In this document: positions 1-6,790 of the stretch, piece after piece | Position numbering within the stretch: position 1 is the stretch's first letter | How the letters are laid out: each line of letters starts with the position of its first letter | Translations under genes and position numbers: made by a program | Assembly (NCBI GenBank): GCA_002399505.1 | Contig: DHDT01000016.1 | Coordinates: forward strand, 2,035-13,879 | Length of the DNA: 11,845 nucleotides | Reading direction: 5' to 3' | From: Caryophanales bacterium UBA4869 | GTDB taxonomy: Bacteria > Bacillota_I > Bacilli_A > RFN20 > CAG-288 | Notes under the pieces: generated by a model | The model's input: only the letters and a program-made list of their open reading frames with translations | What the model was told of the DNA's origin: nothing | Databases searched by the model: none

Positions 1-90
1 GTCATCGCTATGTTTTCTCTTTTTATCCTCCCGGTATTCACTATTCGATGGCTAACAAATATAAGAAAACTCGAGGGGGTCATACTATGA
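1..90 (+). CDS. C-terminal end of an unidentified membrane protein (partial)
   Basis: The first reading frame is open from base 1 to a TGA at 88-90 and encodes 29 residues. They begin with a hydrophobic stretch (VIAMFSLFILPVF) and end in a short charged tail (TIRWLTNIRKLEGVIL). This looks like the last membrane segment and cytoplasmic tail of an integral membrane protein. Its stop overlaps the adenosine deaminase start as ATGA (87-90), the classic arrangement of translationally coupled operon genes. The ribosome binding site of the next gene (73-79) lies inside this reading frame. The family cannot be told from so little sequence. A nucleoside transporter would suit the neighbour, but that is only a guess from context. 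Confidence 0.55.
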   Translation, partial: VIAMFSLFILPVFTIRWLTNIRKLEGVIL

Positions 91-1022
91 ATGAGTTGCA
101 CCTGCACTTAGATGGTTCAATAAGTCCTGAGACTTGTTTGGATCTCTATAAGCTTCAGCGCCGTCCTTTGCCGGCTAATACCGCTGTGGAATTAGCGGCT
201 ATTTTATCAAAGGCGGCAAATTCTAAAAGTTTGTCTGCTTTCATTGACGCTTTTGATATCGTCGACACTGTTTTGCAGCAAAACGAAGCCATCGAAAGAG
301 TGACTTACGAACTCGTGAAGAGAATAGCCAATGCCGGCATCGATTATGCCGAAATCCGCTATGCGCCTGTTCTTTCCACCAAATTAGGTTTAAGTCAGTT
401 AGAAGTCGTTCAGGCTATGCAGGCCGGTGTCAGCCGTGCCCAGAGAGAAAAGCCCGTCAAGATCGGTATCATTCTCTGCCTGATGCCAAATGCAAAAGAA
501 ATCGATAATCTGGATACCGTGGAAATCGCCCGTCAGCTTAAGGGAACCAATGTCTGTGCCCTCGACTGTGCCGGCAAGGAGACTTCCGGTTCGCTTCAGA
601 AACTAGTCCCCTGCTTCACCTTGGCAAATAATTACGGAATACCTTTCACTATGCACGCAGGTGAAATCGATGCCCCCGAAAATGTCGACCTGGCCATCCA
701 GTTAGGAGCCAAACGTATCGGGCACGGTACCTGCATTGTCAACTACCCCGAACTGATGAAGAAAGTCAAGGAGCACAACATTCTCATCGAATGCTGCCTG
801 TCTTCCAACTTCGCTACCAAGGCTGTCGACCGCATTCTCGATCACCCTATCAAAAAGTTCTACGAATACGGAATACCCGTCTGTCTCAGTTCCGATGACC
901 CGACCTTCCTCAACACAAATCTTGGCAATGAGTGGAAACTGGCCCGGGACGCCTTCCTCTTCACCTATGATGACTTAGCCAAGATGGATAATTTCGCCGG
1001 CGAATATCGCTTCCTCAAGTAA
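87..1022 (+). CDS. add: Adenosine deaminase
   Basis: Zinc-dependent hydrolase that deaminates adenosine and deoxyadenosine to inosine and deoxyinosine in the cytoplasm, in purine salvage. The 311-residue protein has the family landmarks in order: HLHLDGS with zinc ligands H5 and H7, the MHAGE block with H190 and catalytic E193, the RIGHGT block with H213, and the SSDDP block with D270 and D271. Length is slightly below the usual 330-350. I chose ATG 87 because GAGGGGG (73-79) sits at good spacing and the start overlaps the upstream stop (ATGA). An in-frame ATG at 48 would add 13 residues that do not resemble the family and has no good ribosome binding site. It is probably the last gene of an operon ending at the terminator at 1036-1093. 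Adenine deaminases share these motifs, so the exact substrate is less certain than the family. Confidence 0.9.
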   Translation: MNELHLHLDGSISPETCLDLYKLQRRPLPANTAVELAAILSKAANSKSLSAFIDAFDIVDTVLQQNEAIERVTYELVKRIANAGIDYAEIRYAPVLSTKLGLSQLEVVQAMQAGVSRAQREKPVKIGIILCLMPNAKEIDNLDTVEIARQLKGTNVCALDCAGKETSGSLQKLVPCFTLANNYGIPFTMHAGEIDAPENVDLAIQLGAKRIGHGTCIVNYPELMKKVKEHNILIECCLSSNFATKAVDRILDHPIKKFYEYGIPVCLSSDDPTFLNTNLGNEWKLARDAFLFTYDDLAKMDNFAGEYRFLK

Positions 1023-1035
1023 AAGCAAAACATTC

Positions 1036-1093
1036 AAAAAGTCTCAGTCTTCTCTTTCCGAGTCAATTCGGATTGAAGGCTGAGACTTTTTTT
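1036..1093. terminator. Two-way intrinsic terminator between convergent genes
   Basis: A 12-pair outer stem joins 1041-1052 to 1075-1086, with one T:G wobble. It is flanked by AAAAA on the left (1036-1040) and seven Ts on the right (1087-1093). A second 5-pair hairpin (TCCGA 1057-1061 with TCGGA 1068-1072, six-base loop) sits inside the loop. Because both sides carry runs, it can stop the adenosine deaminase transcript and the opposing minus-strand operon. The T-run overlaps the stop codon of the minus-strand kinase gene (1092-1094). Confidence 0.9.
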
Positions 1094-2486
1094 ATTCGTC
1101 GATTTCCTCTTCCTGATAACGTCTGGCTTTGTTCTTGATTCTGTCGACTATGTCTTTTTTATAAGGACGGCCGAATTCTATCGTATATCCCTGGTCTTCG
1201 GTATTTAAGATGGTCAGCTTCTGTCCTAGATAGTAGATATGAGTCTTCTCCTTTTTCTCTACGCTTCCGACTAAGAATCCGGAGCGGAGAAAATCGTTGA
1301 GACAGTCACTTTCGTTTTTCCAGACCAAAGGGAACTGTTCTTCATTGAGAAGAACATTGATAGGTCTGATTATCTTATCGTCTTTTCTAACTTTGGGAGT
1401 GCCCTTGTTGACGAGAGAAGTGGGGTGATAAGTCTTGCCTTCATCATCTGATATCTCACGAATACGTAAAATATTATTGATAGAAACATTTTCATTTGGG
1501 GCAACCAGGTAGATGTCTTTTCTAAAGGAGGTTTCTCCTTCTTTTTTTCCGTATCTGTTCAGATAATCGATGAGCTTGGCAGAATCGGTATGGACTTCGT
1601 CTTTGGTGATATAAAGACTTCCGGCTCTAAGTTCGGAGAAGGTCATATCGTTGTTTAAGACGACATCGGCTTTCTTTCTTCCGGGTAGAATCGTCTTGAT
1701 ATAGGAAGGAACGATGTATTTGAAATAAAGTGATATCGTAAAGACATTGTTGGCACTGGTGGTCTTGGCATCTCGGATGATTCTTCTTAGGAAGAGAGAT
1801 TTGGGATTGCCGTCGATGAAATCTTTGATGCAGTCGACGTCTTTAAGTGAATCAAGGAAAGATTTGTCGAGTCCGTAAATACCTTCGACGATTATGACAT
1901 CATAGTCTTTACCATAAATCATCTTTCTGGTATTCAGTCTTTCAGAGACGACTTTGCTGTATTCTTTGACTTTGATGGATTGGTTTTGAAGGAGGTCTTT
2001 CACATCCTTGGCGGCTTCTTTGAGATTGTAGACTGTCGGTTCATCAAAGTTGAGTTTCTTCCATTCCTCATATAAGGCATCTAAGAACTTCTCAAGATCA
2101 TCTTTAGGAAGAAGGTCTTTGATCTGTTCTCTTATTTTATCTAAGACAGGACGGGAGTATTTGGAATCAAAAGGGACATGATAAATGATTTTCTTTATCC
2201 TGTTTTCGATTTCTTCCAGGTTTTTGATCTTGCCCCCAAAATAATTTATGTTTACTTTGTTCGGTATGATTCCCGAAAGGCCGAAATTGTACTGGTCAAG
2301 AGAGATGATAAGTGCCCGGTGATTGTTCTTGTCTAAGAGGGTGGCTAAAAAGGCGGCAGCAAAACTTTTTCCGGAAGAAGATGCACCAGAGATGACGACG
2401 ACGGTCTTATCATTCTTTTCGAGGCTTTCTTCAATCAAGTCAAGGTTAGCATAGCCCCATTTGTCCATATGATGAAATTCAAACAT
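1092..2486 (-). CDS. Uridine kinase-like P-loop kinase with CYTH-like C-terminal region
   Basis: A 464-residue two-part protein. The N-terminal half is a P-loop kinase of the uridine kinase/phosphoribulokinase type: Walker A GASSSGKS (34-41), a SLDQYNF block (62-68) like the family's S-x-D-x-F/Y, a hydrophobic strand ending in VEGIYGLD (200-207) as Walker B, an arginine-rich lid RRIIRD (234-239), and KKADVVLNN (271-279) near the domain end. An insert of about 85 residues (95-180) rich in Lys, Glu and Leu separates the early and late motifs. From about 320 on, DIYLVAP and LRIREI resemble the central strands of CYTH/triphosphate tunnel enzymes, but no clean ExExK motif precedes them, so this half is less certain. 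Known uridine kinase-CYTH fusions include plant TTM1/TTM2. The start has GGAGG (minus strand, 2491-2495) and lies 15 bases after the CvpA-like gene, as the last gene of a three-gene operon. The phosphate acceptor is unknown. Confidence 0.75.
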   Translation of the reverse strand: MFEFHHMDKWGYANLDLIEESLEKNDKTVVVISGASSSGKSFAAAFLATLLDKNNHRALIISLDQYNFGLSGIIPNKVNINYFGGKIKNLEEIENRIKKIIYHVPFDSKYSRPVLDKIREQIKDLLPKDDLEKFLDALYEEWKKLNFDEPTVYNLKEAAKDVKDLLQNQSIKVKEYSKVVSERLNTRKMIYGKDYDVIIVEGIYGLDKSFLDSLKDVDCIKDFIDGNPKSLFLRRIIRDAKTTSANNVFTISLYFKYIVPSYIKTILPGRKKADVVLNNDMTFSELRAGSLYITKDEVHTDSAKLIDYLNRYGKKEGETSFRKDIYLVAPNENVSINNILRIREISDDEGKTYHPTSLVNKGTPKVRKDDKIIRPINVLLNEEQFPLVWKNESDCLNDFLRSGFLVGSVEKKEKTHIYYLGQKLTILNTEDQGYTIEFGRPYKKDIVDRIKNKARRYQEEEIDE

Positions 2487-2501
2487 GTTAACCTCCGTTT
2501 A

Positions 2502-3239
2502 TTACAGATTGATCCAGCTTAGAAGAGTACCAGAGACATTATAGATGATTTTTCCGATTGAGAAAGAGGAGTCTCCCAATTTCAAATCAGAGTTAAGCCA
2601 ATCCTGGAAAGCGGTGTTGCCGTATTTAACCATCAGCTGACTAATCAATACCAAGATAGTCATGCCGATAATCATATAGATAGACATACCTAACATCGAG
2701 TTGATGGCTCCGGAGAATCTTCCCATCAGGGATTTGCCGTTTTCGCCGAAGACATCTCCGTGTCTGTCAGTCTTTCCGAAAATAATCCGGCATAGGACAA
2801 AGGCCAGGATAAAGAAGAAAAGAAAGCAGACACCCATAAGAACGAAGTTTGCAAAGGCGCTGGCCAGGGCGGTTTTGACATCGCCGTCTAAGACAATGGC
2901 ATTAGTCGTTACCATACCCTGAAAGAAAGACGGAACATTGAGTTCAGTGAGAGCTTTTCCTAATGATTCAGTCTTGAAGGCAGTATTCTGACCGGCCAGG
3001 TCAACTGAAAATGATGATGTAGAAGGCAAGGTGTTCTTAAAAGCACCCGTTAAAAATTCATATCCGAGTCTCGTATTCATCAGGGCTCTGGCAACCGGAA
3101 CACCGGCATAATATCCAAGTAAAATACCGCCGACGACACCTAATCTTGTGGTGCCGTGCTTATAGCCTTTGATCAATCCTAAAAGCAAAGCGACAAGAAG
3201 AAGAACAATGACAATCCAGTCGATGGTTCCAAGGTTCAT
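2502..3239 (-). CDS. CvpA-family integral membrane protein
   Basis: A 245-residue membrane protein. Predicted membrane segments lie at about 7-23, 33-52, 124-153 and 178-203, with a polar, probably external, region between the second and third. The N-terminal pattern (DWIVIVLLLVALLLGLIKG) and the GRFSGAINSMLG block at 173-184 fit the CvpA (colicin V production) family, whose members have few membrane spans and a poorly defined role. It starts three bases after the DJ-1-like gene stops, and its GAGGA ribosome binding site lies in the last codons of that gene, so translation is probably coupled. The following kinase gene is 15 bases away. No enzymatic motif is visible. Another small membrane family with the same topology is possible. 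Confidence 0.65.
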   Translation of the reverse strand: MNLGTIDWIVIVLLLVALLLGLIKGYKHGTTRLGVVGGILLGYYAGVPVARALMNTRLGYEFLTGAFKNTLPSTSSFSVDLAGQNTAFKTESLGKALTELNVPSFFQGMVTTNAIVLDGDVKTALASAFANFVLMGVCFLFFFILAFVLCRIIFGKTDRHGDVFGENGKSLMGRFSGAINSMLGMSIYMIIGMTILVLISQLMVKYGNTAFQDWLNSDLKLGDSSFSIGKIIYNVSGTLLSWINL

Positions 3240-3242
3240 ACT

Positions 3243-3785
3243 TTATCCTCGATTGTAATAAATTGAGTCTTTGACATCCTGAGCATAGTTTTTGCCCATG
3301 AGGGTCTCGATGATATTCAAAGAGAAATCAACAGTGGCAGCACAGCTTCTTCCAGTGATGATCTTTCCGTCTCTGACTGTGTACTGATCGACATAGGTTC
3401 CCCCAAAGTCCTCATCCATGGAAGTGAAGCAGGTATATTTCTTTCCCTTGAGAATTCCTAAGTGCCCTAAGATGGTGGGACCGGCACAGATAGCGGCGAT
3501 ATATTTGTCGTGAGTGAAGAAACTCATGACCATAGCCAGAAAATCCTGGTTCTTCTCTTCTAAAACATATTCCGGTCCGCCGGGAATGACCAGCATATCA
3601 TAGCTGTCGATATTGACAGTCTTGAGATTGATTAATTCCTTAGAGGTGACACCATATCTTCCGGTGGCTTCAGTATTGTCAATCGCACAGAAATCAACAT
3701 CGAGCTTGGCCCTTCTTAACATGGCAACTGTTCCGATAGCCTCAAGTTCTTCATAGCCGTCAGTGACAACCACGAGTATTTTCAT
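3243..3785 (-). CDS. DJ-1/PfpI (ThiJ) family protein
   Basis: A 180-residue single-domain protein of the DJ-1/PfpI superfamily. The reactive cysteine is C100 in the elbow motif AAICAGP. E15 in the YEELEAI block is the conserved glutamate that lowers the cysteine pKa in DJ-1. The IPGGPEYV block (67-74) provides the oxyanion region, and GRSCAATVDFSLNIIETLMG (145-164) matches the conserved C-terminal helix. Members are reported as redox-responsive chaperones, deglycases or glyoxalases, and the sequence does not choose among these. It is the first gene of the minus-strand operon, with AGGAGG at 3795-3800 and nine bases to the ATG. It overlaps neither neighbour. A second cysteine, C148 in GRSCAAT, lies at a position often taken by other small residues. 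Confidence 0.85.
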   Translation of the reverse strand: MKILVVVTDGYEELEAIGTVAMLRRAKLDVDFCAIDNTEATGRYGVTSKELINLKTVNIDSYDMLVIPGGPEYVLEEKNQDFLAMVMSFFTHDKYIAAICAGPTILGHLGILKGKKYTCFTSMDEDFGGTYVDQYTVRDGKIITGRSCAATVDFSLNIIETLMGKNYAQDVKDSIYYNRG

Positions 3786-3803
3786 TTTTTGTTTCCTCCT
3801 GAA

Positions 3804-3843
3804 TTGCGAAAAACTAACAATATTAGTATATATTTTATATAAT
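3804..3843 (+). promoter_or_regulatory. Candidate promoter(s) for the aguA operon in the divergent region
   Basis: The 90-base AT-rich gap between the divergent DJ-1-like and aguA genes holds a TTGCGA (3804-3809) with 17 bases to TATATA (3827-3832). A perfect TATAAT lies at 3838-3843 without a good -35 box. The latter would start transcription near 3850, about 26 bases before aguA. The minus-strand operon must also start here, but its AT-rich sequence gives no clear single promoter. aguA has only a weak ribosome binding site (AAAGTGG, 3858-3864). Confidence 0.4.
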
Positions 3844-3875
3844 AGAATGAATTAAATAAAGTGGTAGAAAATTAA

Positions 3876-5024
3876 ATGCACGCAATAGTAAAAGAAAAAC
3901 AAGACAATGTCGGTTACGAGTTTCCATTTGAAGGCGAGAAGCATCTGGCAACAGCTGTAATTCTCCCTTATCGGGAAGATACCTGGAGAGAAAAAGCCAA
4001 ACCGGCTTTGGACGAATATTTCGAAGTAGTAAAGGCCATTTCTCAATATGAAAAAGTCCTTTTGATTGCCGACCCGGCCATCGACTATCACATCCTGACC
4101 CGTTTTCAGCTGAAGAATGTCACTTTCTTCCGCCACAAAACCGATGACAGCTGGGCCAGAGATACTCTGCCAGTCTTTTTAAGAAACAAAGACGGCTATC
4201 TTTTAGGAGTCGACTACGGATTCAACAGCTGGGGAGGAGATTACAACGGTCTCTATTTTCCCTATGACAACGACAACAATTTAGGAAAAGAACTTCTTCT
4301 CGATTTGAGTATCAGCCGTTTTGCCGACAAAGATTTCATCCTTGAAGGCGGAAGCATCCACACCGACGGAGAAGGAACTTTGCTGACTACTGAATGCTGT
4401 CTCTTATCCAAGGGAAGAAATCCAAAGCTAAACAGAAAACAGATTGAAGAACATCTGAAAAAGACCCTCAATCAGGACAAAGTCATCTTCCTTCCCTTTG
4501 GAATATACGAAGATGAAACATCCGGTCACATCGACAATATCTGCTGCTTCTTAGAACCTGGCGCTGTTCTTCTTGCCTATTGTGACGACCAGGAAGACCC
4601 ACAGTACTTGATGTCGAGAAAAGACTATGAGGTCCTATCTCAGGAAACTGACAGCAAAGGAAGAAAACTGAAGATAATCAAGATGCCTCTGCCTAAGCCT
4701 CTCTACCTGACTGAAGAAGAAAGCCAGGGCATCGTCGAAGACAAGAATGCCATCGAAAGAAAAGCCGGAAGAAGACTGGCTGCCTCTTATGTCAACTGCT
4801 ATATCGGAGAAACCTATGTCCTTCTTCCTCAGTTTGGAGTCGAGGAAGATAAGATTGCCTTTGATATCCTAGCTGAGTTCTACAGAGGGAAAAAGACGAT
4901 CATTCCAATCCGTTCAAGAGAGATTCTCTTAGGCGGTGGGAACATTCACTGCATCACTAAACAGATTCCTTTTTCCGATCTTTATGAAATCGAATCAACG
5001 GAGGATTCAGAATGCAAAAAGTAA
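3876..5024 (+). CDS. aguA: Agmatine deiminase
   Basis: Converts agmatine to N-carbamoylputrescine and ammonia, the first step of the agmatine route to putrescine. It belongs to the guanidino-group modifying enzyme superfamily and is cytoplasmic. The 382-residue length is typical. Visible motifs: LPYREDTWREKAKPA near the N terminus (30-44), DDSWARDTLPVF (90-101) with D96, ILEGGSIHTDGEGT (155-168) with E157, DETSGHIDN (213-221) with H218 and D220, and GGGNIHCITKQIP (353-365) with the nucleophile C359. DTLP replaces the commoner DTGP, a mild difference. The last bases overlap the next gene by 13. The gene is first in its operon and its ribosome binding site is weak compared with the others here, so its expression may depend on more than a simple Shine-Dalgarno site. 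Confidence 0.95.
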   Translation: MHAIVKEKQDNVGYEFPFEGEKHLATAVILPYREDTWREKAKPALDEYFEVVKAISQYEKVLLIADPAIDYHILTRFQLKNVTFFRHKTDDSWARDTLPVFLRNKDGYLLGVDYGFNSWGGDYNGLYFPYDNDNNLGKELLLDLSISRFADKDFILEGGSIHTDGEGTLLTTECCLLSKGRNPKLNRKQIEEHLKKTLNQDKVIFLPFGIYEDETSGHIDNICCFLEPGAVLLAYCDDQEDPQYLMSRKDYEVLSQETDSKGRKLKIIKMPLPKPLYLTEEESQGIVEDKNAIERKAGRRLAASYVNCYIGETYVLLPQFGVEEDKIAFDILAEFYRGKKTIIPIRSREILLGGGNIHCITKQIPFSDLYEIESTEDSECKK

Positions 5025-5893
5025 CTCTATGTGCCACCCAGTTTGCCTGTAGCAAAGACTATGATGAAAACATCAGAAAAGCTACTTCGATAATCAAGGA
5101 AGCCAAGGAGAAAGGCGCTGATGTCATTCTTCTCCAGGAATTATTCCAACGGAATTATTTCTGCCAGATTGAAGACTATGACCGCTTTTCCTTTGCTGAG
5201 GAATATGAAAACAGCAAAACTTTAAAGTATTTTGAAAAAGTTGCCAAAGAATATAATGTCGTACTTCCTATATCTTTCTTTGAAAAACATGGCAACTGTT
5301 ATTACAATTCCATCTGCGTCATCGACTCTGACGGAAAAAGACTTGGCCTTTATCGTAAAACTCATATTCCGACTGGCACCTGCTACGAGGAAAAGTTTTA
5401 TTTCACCCCCGGTGATACCGGCTTCAAAGTCTTCGACACTCATTTTGGAAGACTGGGTATTGGCATCTGCTGGGATCAGTGGTTTGCAGAGACGGGCCGT
5501 CTTCTGACTCTGAAAGGCGCCCAGTATCTTCTCTTCCCTACCGCCATTGGCTCCGAGCCTATCTTACCTAGAGATTCCATGCTCCATTGGAGAAATGCGA
5601 TGATTGGCCAGAGTGCGTTGAATATCATTCCTGTAGTCGCTTCTAACCGTATCGGAGTAGAAGACGAAAAGAACTCATCCATGTCTTTCTTCGGTTCCTC
5701 TTTTATCACCGATGAATGCGGAAACCTAGTCGAAAAAGCCGGTCGTGACCAAGAAGAGATTCTCGTTCACACCTTCGACCTGGACAGTACTGACCAGACC
5801 AGAAGAGAATGGGGTATCTTCCGTGACCGCCGTCCTTCCATGTATAAAGATATTCTCAAGACTGATGCTTCTGATTCTTCAAAGGAGGATTAA
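5012..5893 (+). CDS. aguB: N-carbamoylputrescine amidase
   Basis: Nitrilase-superfamily hydrolase that splits N-carbamoylputrescine to putrescine, carbon dioxide and ammonia, completing the pathway begun by the gene just upstream. The Glu-Lys-Cys triad is visible: E43 in LLQELFQRNYF, K116 in LYRKTHIPTG and C153 in GIGICWDQWF. The tract ARDSMLHWRNAMIGQ-like helix (around 187-200) and VVASNRIG (208-215) are typical of the amidase branch that acts on carbamoylputrescine. Length 293 is normal. The start overlaps the end of aguA by 13 bases and has GGAGG at 5000-5004. The overlap suggests coupled, roughly equal production of both enzymes. Beta-ureidopropionase-like amidases are relatives, but the aguA neighbour settles the assignment well. 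Confidence 0.95.
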   Translation: MQKVTLCATQFACSKDYDENIRKATSIIKEAKEKGADVILLQELFQRNYFCQIEDYDRFSFAEEYENSKTLKYFEKVAKEYNVVLPISFFEKHGNCYYNSICVIDSDGKRLGLYRKTHIPTGTCYEEKFYFTPGDTGFKVFDTHFGRLGIGICWDQWFAETGRLLTLKGAQYLLFPTAIGSEPILPRDSMLHWRNAMIGQSALNIIPVVASNRIGVEDEKNSSMSFFGSSFITDECGNLVEKAGRDQEEILVHTFDLDSTDQTRREWGIFRDRRPSMYKDILKTDASDSSKED

Positions 5894-5894
5894 C

Positions 5895-6665
5895 ATGAGA
5901 CTGATGTCATTTAATATGAATTCTATCAATGCCTACCTGAAAAAAGATCTTACTTCTCAGCTTCTGCCCTATAATCCTGATGTTCTCGGCATTGAAGAAC
6001 TGAAGATGACTGAGAAAGAACACAAGGACTTCCCAGTCATCGATCCTTCCTATATTCCTTACTGGACTGTCAGCAAAGTCAAAAAAGGCTATGCTGGTAC
6101 CGCTATCCTGACTAAAAAGGAACCATTGAGTGTACATTATGGTTTATTAGATAACGAATATGATGACGAAGGACGTGCCACTACTCTGGAATTCAAGGAT
6201 TTCTTCTTTGTCACCTTATATGTTCCTAATTCCGGGGAAGAACTCAAACGTCTTTCCTATCGTATGGCTTTCGAAGAGAAGCTTCGCAGCTACCTCAAGT
6301 CACTGATGGCAATAAAACCCGTTATCGTAACTGGTGATTTGAATGTCGCCCACAACGAAATCGATCTGAAGAACCCCGCTTCCAATCACCATTCAGCCGG
6401 TTTCACCGATGAAGAGAGAGAACAGTTTGAGAATCTTCTTTCTATCGGTCTAGTCGACACTTACCGTTCTCTCAATCCTGACACCAGAAAATACTCCTAT
6501 TGGTCCTACCTGAGAAATGCCAGGGCCACTAATGCCGGCTGGAGAATCGATTATTTCCTAGTCAGTGAAGAGCTGATGCCGAAAGTAAGAAGCAGTGAAA
6601 TCCTCAACGACGTCTTTGGCTCCGATCACTGCCCCGTCATGTTAGATATCGACTTAGATTTCTAG
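5895..6665 (+). CDS. xth: Exodeoxyribonuclease III family (AP endonuclease)
   Basis: Metal-dependent nuclease of the exonuclease III/APE1 fold, which cuts DNA at abasic sites and digests 3' ends in base-excision repair. The 256-residue protein shows MSFNMNSINA (N7), LGIEELK with metal ligand E35, Y109 in TLYVPNSG, TGDLNVAH with D148 and N150, RIDYFLVS with D219, and GSDHCP with D244 and H245. All catalytic positions are present. FN replaces the usual WN, and IEELK the usual QETK. I start it at 5895 because AAAGGAGG (5881-5888) is ideally placed; a longer in-frame reading from 5745 overlaps aguB heavily and adds no family sequence. Only one base separates it from the aguB stop, so a DNA repair gene appears to be co-transcribed with polyamine synthesis genes. 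Confidence 0.93.
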   Translation: MRLMSFNMNSINAYLKKDLTSQLLPYNPDVLGIEELKMTEKEHKDFPVIDPSYIPYWTVSKVKKGYAGTAILTKKEPLSVHYGLLDNEYDDEGRATTLEFKDFFFVTLYVPNSGEELKRLSYRMAFEEKLRSYLKSLMAIKPVIVTGDLNVAHNEIDLKNPASNHHSAGFTDEEREQFENLLSIGLVDTYRSLNPDTRKYSYWSYLRNARATNAGWRIDYFLVSEELMPKVRSSEILNDVFGSDHCPVMLDIDLDF

Positions 6666-6743
6666 TTTTCTCTTTAAGTTTCATTCTAAGTAAAGTATAT
6701 TTAATATAACAACGTTTATTAATTTTCATTCGAACATGCTTTT

Positions 6744-6770
6744 AAACTGATTTATAGCTATTTCAGTTTT
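6744..6770 (+). promoter_or_regulatory. AT-rich inverted repeat upstream of the RNase J-like gene
   Basis: AAACTGA (6744-6750) pairs with TCAGTTT (6763-6769), with a TAGCTA palindrome inside the loop and four Ts at the end (6767-6770). It lies between the exonuclease gene and the RNase J-like gene, eight bases before its AAAGGA ribosome binding site (6777-6782). It could be a weak terminator of the aguA operon, or a leader hairpin that controls the next gene. Low GC content makes a strong terminator unlikely. Confidence 0.35.
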
Positions 6771-6790
6771 ATAAATAAAGGACAATATAA

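Noticed and set aside
48..86. Longer N terminus for adenosine deaminase starting at ATG 48
   Set aside because: The extra 13 residues do not resemble the family, the ribosome binding site fits ATG 87, and the ATGA overlap with the upstream frame supports 87.
3852..4136. Minus-strand open frame across the start of aguA
   Set aside because: It lies opposite clear agmatine deiminase motifs, and its product resembles no known family.
5745..5894. Longer N terminus for the exonuclease III gene
   Set aside because: It runs through aguB in another frame without family similarity, and AAAGGAGG is placed exactly for ATG 5895.
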